NCBI GenBank assembly: GCA_964516325.1
Contig: CAZFAP010000067.1
Span: forward strand, 1 to 22,973
Length of the DNA: 22,973 nt
Source: CAZFAP01 sp964516325
Lineage (GTDB): Bacteria; Auribacterota; JABMQX01
Direction of reading: 5' to 3'
Shown one piece after another: positions 1 through 6,917 of this stretch; positions within the stretch are counted from its first letter, which is position 1, and each line of letters begins with the position of its first letter. The position numbers and the translations under genes are program-made. Under the pieces are notes generated by a model. That model was not told where the DNA came from, ran no database searches, and was given only the letters and a program-made list of their open reading frames with translations.

Positions 1-17
1 CGATCCGGCAGAGGCCC

Positions 18-218
18 ATGACCGTAATCGTGAAAGCCTTCTTCATTCTGAGCCTGGCGTTCTTTTTGCTTGTGACGAGAAACGACGTTGTGCGGTTTCT
101 CCGGGGCGGCGGCGGGGACGATCAGGGAAGGAAGAAGGTAACGCTTCTACTGAAGGCGCCGGCGAAAGGATTGCAGCCTCCGTCGAGCGAGAGTGGGTCT
201 CCGCCGTCCGAGAAGTAG
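18..218 (+). CDS. Small single-pass membrane protein, unknown function
   Basis: A 66-residue ORF with an N-terminal hydrophobic segment (about residues 4-20) followed by a charged, then Pro/Ser-rich tail, so a single-pass membrane protein with a disordered cytoplasmic tail is plausible. A purine-rich AGAGG lies just upstream of the ATG. The stop codon abuts the end of the convergent folC gene at 219 without a gap, which is compatible with a real gene but also with chance. No family is recognised. The gene begins very near the window edge, so its promoter and any upstream operon partner are not visible. Confidence 0.45.
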   Translation: MTVIVKAFFILSLAFFLLVTRNDVVRFLRGGGGDDQGRKKVTLLLKAPAKGLQPPSSESGSPPSEK

Positions 219-1595
219 CTATTGGGCTCCTCCTGAACTCCTCTTCGTATCCCCATCAAACGACTCCGAAAGGACGAAATCCTCCGGTAGATCGTCAAGC
301 CCAAGCGCCTTTCTCGCGGGGCCGAGAAGATAGTTGGAGCCGGCGATGCAGACGAAGGATTCGCTCAAGGGGGAGAGTTCGGAGGCGTACGCGATGGCCT
401 CCGCCACGTCCACGAAAGCATGAATGGGGTTGTCGGAGGGTATGGAGGCGACGGCGTCGCGCAACTCCTGAACCGATAAGGCCCGCTGGCTTCTCGGCTG
501 AGTCAGGATGATGTTGTCCGCCAGCGGAAAAAGGATTTCGCACATTCTTTTGTAGTCTTTATCGCGAAGCACCCCGAAGATGAGGGCCAGGGGACTGGCT
601 TTAACTACTTCCTCAAGTGTTTGAGCCAATGCCTTGCAGGCGTGTGGATTACAAGCAGCATCGAGGATACAATTCGGACTGCCCGGAATCACCTCGAACC
701 TGCCGGGCCAACGTGTTCCCCGTATTCCGCGACGGATGCTGTCCGAAGCGATGGCGAAGCCGCACCGTTCAACCTCCTCCACAGCGGCGACAGTCAGGCA
801 GCAGTTCACCGCCTGATGCTGGCCCAACAAAGGAAGGGCAACGTTATCGTATCTTTTCTGTGGGGTGAGGACATGAAGGCGCTGGACAGGGAACTTCACA
901 CGCCTGTTCAGGAATCTGACATGTTCGCCGAACCGCAGAATCCGTGCGTGTTTCTCGGCGGCGACCGCGCGGATGACCCCGAGGGCGGTCTCATCTTCCT
1001 CTCCGACGACTACTGTGGCGCCTTCCTTGATAATTCCTGCTTTTTCGCGGGCAATCTCTTCAATGGAATTTCCGAGGTAGCCTGTGTGCTCAAGGCCGAT
1101 CGTCGTGATGACCTGAATGCGGGAAGGGAGGGCGTTTGTGGCGTCAAGCCGCCCGCCCATGCCGGTCTCCATAACGGCTATGTCCACCTTTCTCGCCGCG
1201 AAGTAGTCAACGGCAAGGACGGTAACAATCTCGAAAAAAGTGGGGTGGCTGAGCACCGGGTCCGCTTGCATCCCCTCCATAATCGGCAGGAGCTTCGCCA
1301 GATGATGACAAATCTCCTCTTCAGAAATCAGCTCCTCCCCTACTCCGATCCTCTCCCGGAAAGAAAGGATGTGCGGCGACGTGAATAAGCCGACCTTGTA
1401 GCCCGCCGCCGATAGAATCGAGCTGAGCATCGCGCAGACGGACCCTTTTCCATTCGTCCCAGCGACGTGAATGGTGAGGAACCCATTCTCCGGATGACCG
1501 AGTTCACGGAGAAGATGCTCGGTGTTCGCCAATCCGAGCTTCGTCCCGAAAAGGCGAACCGAGTAGAGGTATTCGATTGCTTCCCTGTAATTCAT
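219..1595 (-). CDS. folC: Bifunctional folylpolyglutamate synthase / dihydrofolate synthase
   Basis: FolC adds L-glutamate to dihydropteroate and extends the polyglutamate tail of folates in the cytoplasm, using ATP. At 458 residues it has the usual family length. The Mur-ligase-type ATP loop GTNGKGSV is at residues 46-53, followed by FTSPH (71-75) and ERIG. The family block GMGGRLDATN is at 145-154, and the lid-like segment LGNSIEEIAREKAGI at 174-188. The C-terminal domain motif normally written DGAHNP appears as DAACNP at 312-317, so two usually conserved positions differ. The ATG at 1595 gives the expected N-terminus (YREAIEYLYS); no strong Shine-Dalgarno is seen. The gene stands alone, convergent with the small membrane ORF. 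Confidence 0.93.
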   Translation of the reverse strand: MNYREAIEYLYSVRLFGTKLGLANTEHLLRELGHPENGFLTIHVAGTNGKGSVCAMLSSILSAAGYKVGLFTSPHILSFRERIGVGEELISEEEICHHLAKLLPIMEGMQADPVLSHPTFFEIVTVLAVDYFAARKVDIAVMETGMGGRLDATNALPSRIQVITTIGLEHTGYLGNSIEEIAREKAGIIKEGATVVVGEEDETALGVIRAVAAEKHARILRFGEHVRFLNRRVKFPVQRLHVLTPQKRYDNVALPLLGQHQAVNCCLTVAAVEEVERCGFAIASDSIRRGIRGTRWPGRFEVIPGSPNCILDAACNPHACKALAQTLEEVVKASPLALIFGVLRDKDYKRMCEILFPLADNIILTQPRSQRALSVQELRDAVASIPSDNPIHAFVDVAEAIAYASELSPLSESFVCIAGSNYLLGPARKALGLDDLPEDFVLSESFDGDTKRSSGGAQ

Positions 1596-1775
1596 GGTGG
1601 CGACTGAAGAGCCTCGACCTGCTTTCTGGCAATTCGTGACCGGCGTTTCACGCTATCATGCGCCGTCGGGCCTTTCAATCCCTTTCTCGCTTGCCGTGCA
1701 AGCCCTTGGTCTCAGAGGGAGACCCCCACAAAGGCCCCTGGCCCGGGGGCGAGACGAGACCCTCCCTTGCTTCGT

Positions 1776-1806
1776 ATCCGCGTCCATCTGCGTTCATCTG
1801 GGGTTG
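1776..1806 (+). repeat. Dispersed short repeat, ATCCGCGTCCATCTGCG family
   Basis: An imperfect internally repetitive 31-mer built from the unit CGTCCATCTGCGTTCATCTG. A degenerate copy lies on the opposite strand at 13861-13889, matching at roughly 21 of 29 positions by eye. From general knowledge, strings of this kind recur between genes in many environmental bacterial genomes; its mobility mechanism is not known to me. Confidence 0.5.
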
Positions 1807-1954
1807 CATTCTTCCCCCTGACGCGTCCGACTCCGCCCGTAGCTGGAGCATTACGCTGCCGCGGGGCAGGGTATCCCGTGCACCGGGAACCTTTCCCTGG
1901 GGAACAGGTTGCCCACGCGGAACTTTCAACAAACATTTTGGCTTTCGAAAAATG

Positions 1955-1963
1955 TGTGATAAT
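1955..1963 (+). promoter_or_regulatory. Possible extended -10 promoter for the polyferredoxin gene
   Basis: TGTGATAAT resembles an extended -10 element (TGn followed by a TATAAT-like hexamer) in an AT-rich patch about 70 bases upstream of the ATG at 2033. No -35 with correct spacing is evident, so this is weak. Confidence 0.25.
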
Positions 1964-2032
1964 AGTCATTGACGTTTGAGTTTTGGCAGTTCCGAGGACG
2001 TTGCGTGCTGCTGTCGCTTGAATAAGGAACTC

Positions 2033-3871
2033 ATGGCAAAGGGAACAACGAAAAAGCAGGATAGGCGCGGGGGTAGGTTGAGGCTCCTGAGACGGGCCGT
2101 TCAGGCCTTTTTCCTCGTCGTATTCTATGTTCTCCTGATCCTGACGGTGGAGCCTTACGAGCCGCCTGTAGCGACCAATCTATTTCTCAAGCTCAGTCCC
2201 CTCAACGCGCTTTCGACCCTCCTATCGAGTCGTGCCTTTTTCGCAGGCATTTGGATTGCACTGATACCGGTCGTCGTGACCTTGTTCATCGGAAGGTTCT
2301 TCTGTGGCTGGGTCTGCCCAATGGGCACGACGATTGATGTCTGCGACCACTTTACCCGCCCGCTGAGGCGCAGAGGACAGAGAAGCCAGGATGAACAGGA
2401 TACACAGGACAACCCCGGCAATCGTGTTAATGCTGCCAAAAGGAAATCCAGAGGAAGGGGAAGGCGGGTACCGGGGAAGCATGTGAAGTACTTCATCCTG
2501 ATCATTCTTCTCGTCTTCGGCATATTCCAGCTCAACCTCTCCGGCTGGTTCGACCCGATCAGTCTGGCGACGCGAATTTACGCCCTCGTGCTGCATCCTT
2601 ACGCTTACTTCCTCGTCGGGCATAGCTTCAGCGCCGTCGGGAGCATGAACCCGCAAGGCCCGATTGACAACGCCCTGCAGAGCATCCAGCGATACCTGTT
2701 CCACCCGACCGCCCCGGTTGATGCTTTCTATCAGCCGTACTTCACGCAGCACGCCCTGATCGCCCTCCTCTTTCTCGTCATCATCGGACTCGGACTGTGG
2801 CGGCGGCGGTTCTACTGTCGGAATGTCTGCCCGCTTGGCGCCCTATTCGCTTTCCTCAGCCGCTTTTCTTTCATCCGGCGGAGGGTGAACGATACCTGCA
2901 CGGAATGCGAGCTTTGCCTCAAGGGCTGCCGGATGGAGGCGATCGGCACGAAGGGGAAGGGAACGGTTCGCGGCGAGTGCATTGAATGTTTTGATTGCGA
3001 GGTCGTTTGCCCGCAGAAGGCAATATCGTTCGCGCCTCCGGGGAAAGCGGCAGGTTTGGCGAAGGACTGCTCGGTCATCGAGCGCGTGGACTTCACGAGG
3101 AGAGAGGTCATCGGTTCGGTCGTCGGTGGGCTGGTAGCCTTGCCGTTCTTCAAGCTCAACCTGTTCACGGAAGGGGGCAGCATGAGGGACATGAAGGGGC
3201 CGGGCGAGCCGGTGTCGCTGACCATTCGCCCGCCGGGGACGCTTGGCGTTGATGACACGAGAAAAATGGGGACGACCGACGAGGAGTATTTCCTCAGCAA
3301 GTGCATCCGGTGCGGGGAGTGCATGAAAGTCTGTCCGACGAACGGTATTCAGCCGCTCCTCTTGCAGGATGGGATTCAGGGATTGTGGACGCCGACGCTC
3401 GTCCCGAGAATCGGGCACTGCGAATATGATTGCACTTTGTGCATGGAGGTTTGCCCGACGGGCGCCCTGAGCCAGCTCGCCAGGACGAAAAACGAGCAAC
3501 TTGACTTGAAGCACGCCTTTGTCATCGGCAAGGCTCGGTTCAATCGGAACAACTGCATTCCGTGGCGGGCGCTCGACCGCTGGACGGAGGGAACGGAATG
3601 GTCCGATGATTTCAACTGCAAGGTCTGCGAAGAGCACTGCCCTGCCAGGGACGAGAAGAACGAACAGAAGGCGATCATCATTATCCCATTTCCGGTTCAG
3701 ACGAAGTACGGCCCGCGTTCCATTGACCGCCTCGAAGTGGTTGATGATGTTTGCATCGGCTGCGGGATTTGCGAGAAGGTCTGTCCCGTCGAGGGCGAAG
3801 CGGCGGTACGCGTCTGGCGAACGGAGCAGAGAGGTTTCACGAGCGTCCGCGGCGGCACCAGAAAAGCCTGA
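2033..3871 (+). CDS. NapH/NapG-like membrane polyferredoxin fusion (4Fe-4S protein)
   Basis: A 612-residue redox protein anchored in the membrane. Transmembrane segments lie at about 22-38, 70-90, 152-168 and 240-256. Two NosR/NapH-type Cys pairs follow membrane helices: FCGWVCP (90-96) and YCRNVCP (261-267). Ferredoxin clusters then occur at 289-299 (CTECELCLKGC), 316-326, 424-434 (CIRCGECMKVC), 463-474, 529-536 and 574-584. A twin-arginine-like segment RREVIGSVVGGLVALPFF (356-373) sits in the middle, as at the start of NapG/MauM proteins, so this looks like NapH fused to NapG. The likely role is electron transfer between the quinone pool or a cytoplasmic donor and a partner; no terminal reductase gene is nearby. 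The start at ATG 2033 has AAGGA four bases upstream; an in-frame TTG at 1976 is less likely. Confidence 0.8.
   Translation: MAKGTTKKQDRRGGRLRLLRRAVQAFFLVVFYVLLILTVEPYEPPVATNLFLKLSPLNALSTLLSSRAFFAGIWIALIPVVVTLFIGRFFCGWVCPMGTTIDVCDHFTRPLRRRGQRSQDEQDTQDNPGNRVNAAKRKSRGRGRRVPGKHVKYFILIILLVFGIFQLNLSGWFDPISLATRIYALVLHPYAYFLVGHSFSAVGSMNPQGPIDNALQSIQRYLFHPTAPVDAFYQPYFTQHALIALLFLVIIGLGLWRRRFYCRNVCPLGALFAFLSRFSFIRRRVNDTCTECELCLKGCRMEAIGTKGKGTVRGECIECFDCEVVCPQKAISFAPPGKAAGLAKDCSVIERVDFTRREVIGSVVGGLVALPFFKLNLFTEGGSMRDMKGPGEPVSLTIRPPGTLGVDDTRKMGTTDEEYFLSKCIRCGECMKVCPTNGIQPLLLQDGIQGLWTPTLVPRIGHCEYDCTLCMEVCPTGALSQLARTKNEQLDLKHAFVIGKARFNRNNCIPWRALDRWTEGTEWSDDFNCKVCEEHCPARDEKNEQKAIIIIPFPVQTKYGPRSIDRLEVVDDVCIGCGICEKVCPVEGEAAVRVWRTEQRGFTSVRGGTRKA
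2387..2410 (+). repeat. ACAGGAT-type repeat inside a coding region
   Basis: The string CAGGATGAACAGGATACACAGGAC (written here only as its spaced units CAGGAT, AACAGGAT, ACACAGGAC) matches the repeat arms at 3892-3918 and 13674-13703. Here it lies in frame inside the polyferredoxin gene and encodes part of a hydrophilic linker (about residues 118-128) between two membrane segments. Confidence 0.5.
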
Positions 3872-3891
3872 GGAGGATTGAGCAGGAGGAC

Positions 3892-3948
3892 TTGACAGGA
3901 TAACAGGATAGACAGGATGATCCTGCTTAATCCTGTAAATCCCGTCAA
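3892..3948. repeat. Quasi-palindromic ACAGGAT/ATCCTGT repeat upstream of plsY
   Basis: A near-perfect 57-base inverted repeat. It starts TTGAC and ends GTCAA, with a core CAGGAT-G-ATCCTG at 3913-3925 and further ACAGGAT/ATCCTGT pairs outside it. It could fold into a long hairpin in the transcript between the polyferredoxin and plsY. It ends only eight bases before the plsY ATG. Confidence 0.7.
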
Positions 3949-3956
3949 AAAACATA

Positions 3957-4592
3957 ATGGTCAGTACAATCGCTGGAGTCATTGTATCGTATCTGATTGG
4001 GTCCATTCCCTTTGGCTATCTTGCCGGGAAGGTTCTCAAGCGGATTGATATCCGGAAATATGGGAGCGGGAACGTCGGCGCCACGAACGTCCTCCGAACT
4101 CTCGGGACGGGACCGGGGATTGTCGTTCTGCTTCTCGACGCAGGGAAGGGGATTGCAGCGGTTCTGGGGATTGGGGGCCTCGCCGTTCGCCTCGCATGGC
4201 CCCTCAATCCGTTTATGCTCAGAGCGTTTTGCGGGGCGGCTGTTATCGTCGGGCACGACTTTCCGATTTTCCTACGCTTTAAGGGCGGAAAAGGAGTCGC
4301 CACAGGTCTCGGCGTCTTCCTCGCCATCGCGCCGGTGCACACCTGGCTCGCCGTGGTTGCCTTTCTTGTCGCCTTGAATATCACGAGGTACGTTTCCGTC
4401 GGCTCGATGGTCCTCGCCGCCAGCCTTCCTGTTCTCATGGTGGCTTTCCGCAAATCCGAGTGGTACATCGGTCTATCCCTTTTCTGGCTGGTTTCTGTGA
4501 TATACTTGCACCGGGACAACATCCGCAGAATCCTGCGGGGTGAGGAGCGCCAGATAGGGCACAAAGTGCAAGCACCGCGCGAAGACCCATGA
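3957..4592 (+). CDS. plsY: Glycerol-3-phosphate acyltransferase PlsY
   Basis: PlsY transfers the acyl group of acyl-phosphate to glycerol-3-phosphate, the first step of phospholipid synthesis, in the inner membrane. At 211 residues it has the family length and is highly hydrophobic with several membrane spans. The conserved loops are present: GSIPFGYLAGK (15-25), GSGNVGATN (36-44) and FKGGKGVATGLG (about 109-120). The ATG is well placed for the family, but no Shine-Dalgarno precedes it because a palindromic repeat occupies the leader. The end overlaps the start of gpsA by four bases (ATGA at 4589-4592), so the two are translationally coupled; gpsA makes the substrate of PlsY. Confidence 0.95.
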   Translation: MVSTIAGVIVSYLIGSIPFGYLAGKVLKRIDIRKYGSGNVGATNVLRTLGTGPGIVVLLLDAGKGIAAVLGIGGLAVRLAWPLNPFMLRAFCGAAVIVGHDFPIFLRFKGGKGVATGLGVFLAIAPVHTWLAVVAFLVALNITRYVSVGSMVLAASLPVLMVAFRKSEWYIGLSLFWLVSVIYLHRDNIRRILRGEERQIGHKVQAPREDP

Positions 4593-5605
4593 GCCAGCAG
4601 ACCCGAATAGCTGTCCTCGGCGACGGCGGTTGGGGGACAGCGCTCGCCATCCTTCTTTACAAAAAGCGCTGCGGCGTTACGCTTTGGAGCGCCTTCCCCG
4701 AGTATGCTCGGGTTCTCGACGAGAAACGGGACAACGTCAAATACCTTCCCGGGATTCCGATTCCACAGGAGCTTCGCATCACGCCGGACCCCGAGAAGGC
4801 CTGCTCGGACGCGGCTCTTGTCTTACTCGCGGTCCCGTCCCATTTCCTGCGAGGCGTTTGCGAGAGCATCAAGCCCTGCACCGATTCGCAAACGGTGATC
4901 GTCAGTGCGACCAAGGGGTTGGAGGAAGGCACGCTTCTTCGCATGTCGGAGGTCATCCGGGAAGTTCTCGGAGACGTCCAGGTCGCGGTCCTTTCGGGAC
5001 CGACGCTGGCTCGCGAGGTGGCTTTGGGGCAGCCTGCCGCCGCAACGGTTTCCTCAGCTTCCGCTTCCGTCGCAAGAACTGTCCAAAACGTCCTGATGAC
5101 GGACAGGTTTCGCATCTACACGAATCGCGACGTCGTCGGGGTCGAGCTCGGCGGCTCGCTCAAAAACGTCATTGCCATCGCCGCGGGAATTATTGACGGG
5201 ATGGGTCTTGGCGCCAACACGAAATCCGCGCTTCTTACCCGGGGACTCGTCGAAATTGCACGCCTCGGCGTGGCCATGGGCGCCGACCGCAGGACCTTTT
5301 CGGGACTGAGCGGCCTCGGCGACCTTTTCACGACAGCCGTCAGCGACCTGAGCCGCAACCACAATTTCGGATTTCAGGTCGGGAGAGGCGTTCCCGTCGA
5401 GGAAGCGAGAGCCAGCACCGAGATGGTCATCGAGGGCATCCGAACAGCCAAAGCCGCCGCGGAACTGGCAAAGAAGCACGGCGTGGATATGCCTATAACC
5501 ACGGAAGTCTATCGTGTAATATATGAAAAGAAGAATCCGCGCGAGGCAATTGCCACCCTCATGGCACGTCCGCCAAAACCGGAACTGGAAGAGGAACTGG
5601 AATAG
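4589..5605 (+). CDS. gpsA: NAD(P)-dependent glycerol-3-phosphate dehydrogenase
   Basis: GpsA reduces dihydroxyacetone phosphate to sn-glycerol-3-phosphate in the cytoplasm, supplying the backbone for phospholipids. The 338-residue length is typical. The Rossmann dinucleotide motif GDGGWGTALA is at residues 11-20, and VSATKGLE (105-112) is the usual second lysine region. The catalytic-domain signature ELGGSLKNVIAIAAGI (187-202) carries the catalytic lysine near 192, and NTKSALLTRGLVE follows. The start overlaps plsY by four bases and the stop is immediately followed by the MerR gene at 5606, giving a plsY-gpsA-merR unit. Confidence 0.96.
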   Translation: MSQQTRIAVLGDGGWGTALAILLYKKRCGVTLWSAFPEYARVLDEKRDNVKYLPGIPIPQELRITPDPEKACSDAALVLLAVPSHFLRGVCESIKPCTDSQTVIVSATKGLEEGTLLRMSEVIREVLGDVQVAVLSGPTLAREVALGQPAAATVSSASASVARTVQNVLMTDRFRIYTNRDVVGVELGGSLKNVIAIAAGIIDGMGLGANTKSALLTRGLVEIARLGVAMGADRRTFSGLSGLGDLFTTAVSDLSRNHNFGFQVGRGVPVEEARASTEMVIEGIRTAKAAAELAKKHGVDMPITTEVYRVIYEKKNPREAIATLMARPPKPELEEELE

Positions 5606-6028
5606 ATGGCTACGCCAGAAATCCCCGAAAAGCTCTATTACTCTATCAGTGAGGTCGCAGAGTTCACAGGAATCGAGCCGTACGTTCTGAGGTTCTGGGA
5701 GAGCGAGTTTTCGACCCTTCGCCCGCGAAAAAACAAAAAGGGTCACCGCACGTATCGCAAGAAGGACATCGAACTCATCCTCAAGATCAAAGGACTCCTT
5801 TACGAGGAGAAATACACCATCCCCGGTGCGAGGGACGCTCTCAGCGGGAAGAAAGCGGCGCCTGTCCCACGGCAAGAAGCCCCGGCAGTGAAGGAACAGC
5901 GGGGCGGTTCGGTTACTCCCCCAGCGGCTTCCGAGGACAAGGAATTGCTGGCGGCGATGCACCGGGAACTGGCCGACCTTCTGACCCTGCTCGATAAAGA
6001 AAGAACCGAAGACATCTTCAGGGATTAG
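5606..6028 (+). CDS. MerR family transcriptional regulator
   Basis: A 140-residue DNA-binding protein. Residues 8-75 form a MerR winged helix-turn-helix: YSISEVAEFTGIEPYVLRFW is the helix-turn-helix and RPRKNKKGHRTYRKKDIE the wing. The middle (about 85-110) is Pro/Ala-rich linker and the C-terminus (about 113-140) is a predicted helix that may dimerise. No effector-binding cysteines or GyrI-like domain are present, so the signal it senses, if any, is unclear. Its ATG directly follows the gpsA stop codon with no spacer, so it is almost certainly cotranscribed with plsY-gpsA; whether it controls that unit is inference. Confidence 0.88.
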   Translation: MATPEIPEKLYYSISEVAEFTGIEPYVLRFWESEFSTLRPRKNKKGHRTYRKKDIELILKIKGLLYEEKYTIPGARDALSGKKAAPVPRQEAPAVKEQRGGSVTPPAASEDKELLAAMHRELADLLTLLDKERTEDIFRD

Positions 6029-6105
6029 ATACGAACGATGGCTTTGCCCGTCTGGCGGCCATCCGCGGTACGCAACACGAGAGGTAAGAAGAAACCCCGA
6101 AGGCA

Positions 6106-6285
6106 TTGGACGCGGTTATCGAAGGAGGCTCCAAGGGCTATCACGTTGCGAGCGTCGCTGAACTGCCCCCTCACGGCACCCAGGCGAAATTGCTCGATGC
6201 TGTGATGAAGCGGGTTCGGGAAGCCATTGAGTTGTGCCGGGAGGTCGAAGGCGGGCGTTCGCGAGGAACAGGAGCACGAAGATGA
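6106..6285 (+). pseudogene. HicB-like antitoxin ORF, probably degenerate
   Basis: From TTG 6106 this frame encodes about 59 residues. The stretch AVIEGGSKGYHVASVAELPP followed by TQAK, LLDAVMKRVREAIELC and REVEG closely follows the HicB/DUF1902-like pattern (a beta hairpin, then a helix). In-frame stop TAA at 6085 limits any extension, there is no ATG, and the usual PGC turn reads PPH, so it is probably decaying. Its TGA (6283-6285) overlaps the ATG of the next hicB at 6282 as ATGA, which is the arrangement of a coupled gene. It could therefore still be translated from TTG. The family assignment rests on pattern memory rather than a search. Confidence 0.5.
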
Positions 6286-6473
6286 GCAGGAAGATGACGA
6301 TGATTTATTGGAAAGGGGAGAAGTTCTGGCTGGGCAAGCTCCTCGAACATCCCGAGATCATGACGCAGGGCGAAACCCTGGAGGAATTGGAAGAGAACAT
6401 CAAAGATGCCTATCGGCTGATGGTCATGGAGGACGTTCCCGAGGAGTATGAACTTAAAGAGATCGCTTTATGA
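6282..6473 (+). CDS. hicB: HicB family antitoxin
   Basis: A 63-residue protein with the short HicB fold: a beta strand start (MIYWKGEKFWLGKLLEHPEI), then the TQGETLEELEENIKDAYRLM helix typical of HicB antitoxins without a C-terminal DNA-binding domain. It would bind and block HicA. The ATG at 6282 is preceded by GGAG at a good distance; a second ATG at 6294 and an upstream GTG at 6234 are alternatives. It overlaps hicA by four bases (ATGA at 6470-6473). Antitoxin precedes toxin, the reverse of the order in many hicAB loci. An overlapping upstream ORF also looks HicB-like. Confidence 0.75.
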   Translation: MSRKMTMIYWKGEKFWLGKLLEHPEIMTQGETLEELEENIKDAYRLMVMEDVPEEYELKEIAL

Positions 6474-6649
6474 AGCGAAGGGAATTCGTTCATGAACTCC
6501 TCCGGGACGGCTGCCTGCTCCTCAGAACAGGGGCGAAACACGACATCTACCTGAACCCTCGCACAGGCCAGAAACAGCCCGTCCCACGTCATACCGAGAT
6601 CGAAAACGCTCTGGCGAAACACATCCGCAAGTATCTTGGACTTGAGTAG
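6470..6649 (+). CDS. hicA: HicA family mRNA interferase toxin
   Basis: A 59-residue double-stranded-RNA-binding-fold toxin that cleaves mRNA in the ribosome-dependent or independent manner described for HicA. The whole protein matches the family outline: MKRREFVHELLRDGC, then LLLRTGAKHDIYLNPRTG with the catalytic-type histidine near residue 24, then QPVPRHTEIENALAKHIRKYLG. The full length suggests an intact toxin. The start lies within the end of hicB, so toxin synthesis is coupled to antitoxin translation. No obvious promoter was found; the pair may be read through from the merR unit. Confidence 0.85.
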   Translation: MKRREFVHELLRDGCLLLRTGAKHDIYLNPRTGQKQPVPRHTEIENALAKHIRKYLGLE

Positions 6650-6682
6650 TGCGGCACTTCTGTCACGCGCATGGGTGCGCTT

Positions 6683-6744
6683 TTTGGAGTGCTGAAGCGC
6701 AGCTTCAGGTTTCGAAAGCGGGAGCACAGCTCCTGCACTCCAAA
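6683..6744. repeat. Hairpin repeat with terminal TTTGGAGTGC arms
   Basis: The 10-base arm TTTGGAGTGC (6683-6692) is perfectly inverted at 6735-6744 (GCACTCCAAA). Between them are two further small stem-loops, TGAAGC-GC-AGCTTCA and GGGAGCACAGCTCC. The nested architecture resembles REP/MITE-like non-coding elements. It lies just after hicA, where it could also limit downstream transcription. Confidence 0.65.
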
Positions 6745-6867
6745 GGTGCTCCCATCGCTTTAGCCAAACGATTTCGGAGTTCTTCAGCCTATCTCCATCT
6801 GTGGCTGATGGCCTCCCGGAGGACCGTTTCCGCTGGTCGGCTTCTGATTCGATGTTCCGGGTGAAAT

Positions 6868-6882
6868 CCCCGTGTTTCGGGG
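6868..6882 (+). promoter_or_regulatory. Small hairpin in leader of the membrane protein ORF
   Basis: CCCCG-TGTTT-CGGGG forms a 5-bp GC stem 36 bases before the ATG at 6918. It is too short to call a terminator or known riboswitch. Confidence 0.25.
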
Positions 6883-6917
6883 GTAAGGACGGCAATTCGT
6901 CAAGTGGAGGGGAGAAC

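Larger units (their letters stand above)
1596..2032. other. Intergenic region with repeat debris
   Basis: About 440 bases between the divergently oriented folC and polyferredoxin genes. Overlapping ORFs here are short, lack family features and look like noise. The left half contains GC-rich inverted stretches. A member of a dispersed short repeat lies at 1776-1806. The AT-rich right end (1925-1970) is where a promoter for the polyferredoxin gene would sit. Confidence 0.5.

Noticed and set aside
621..1388. Long plus-strand ORF of 255 codons antisense to folC
   Set aside because: It lies wholly within folC on the opposite strand, with low-complexity composition and no family features; folC has clear motifs throughout.
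2843..4006. Minus-strand ORF of 387 codons over the polyferredoxin gene
   Set aside because: Antisense shadow; the sense frame contains six ferredoxin-type cysteine clusters.
6038..6203. ATG-initiated frame overlapping the first HicB-like ORF
   Set aside because: Arg/Pro-rich nonsense frame; the alternative frame has the HicB pattern.
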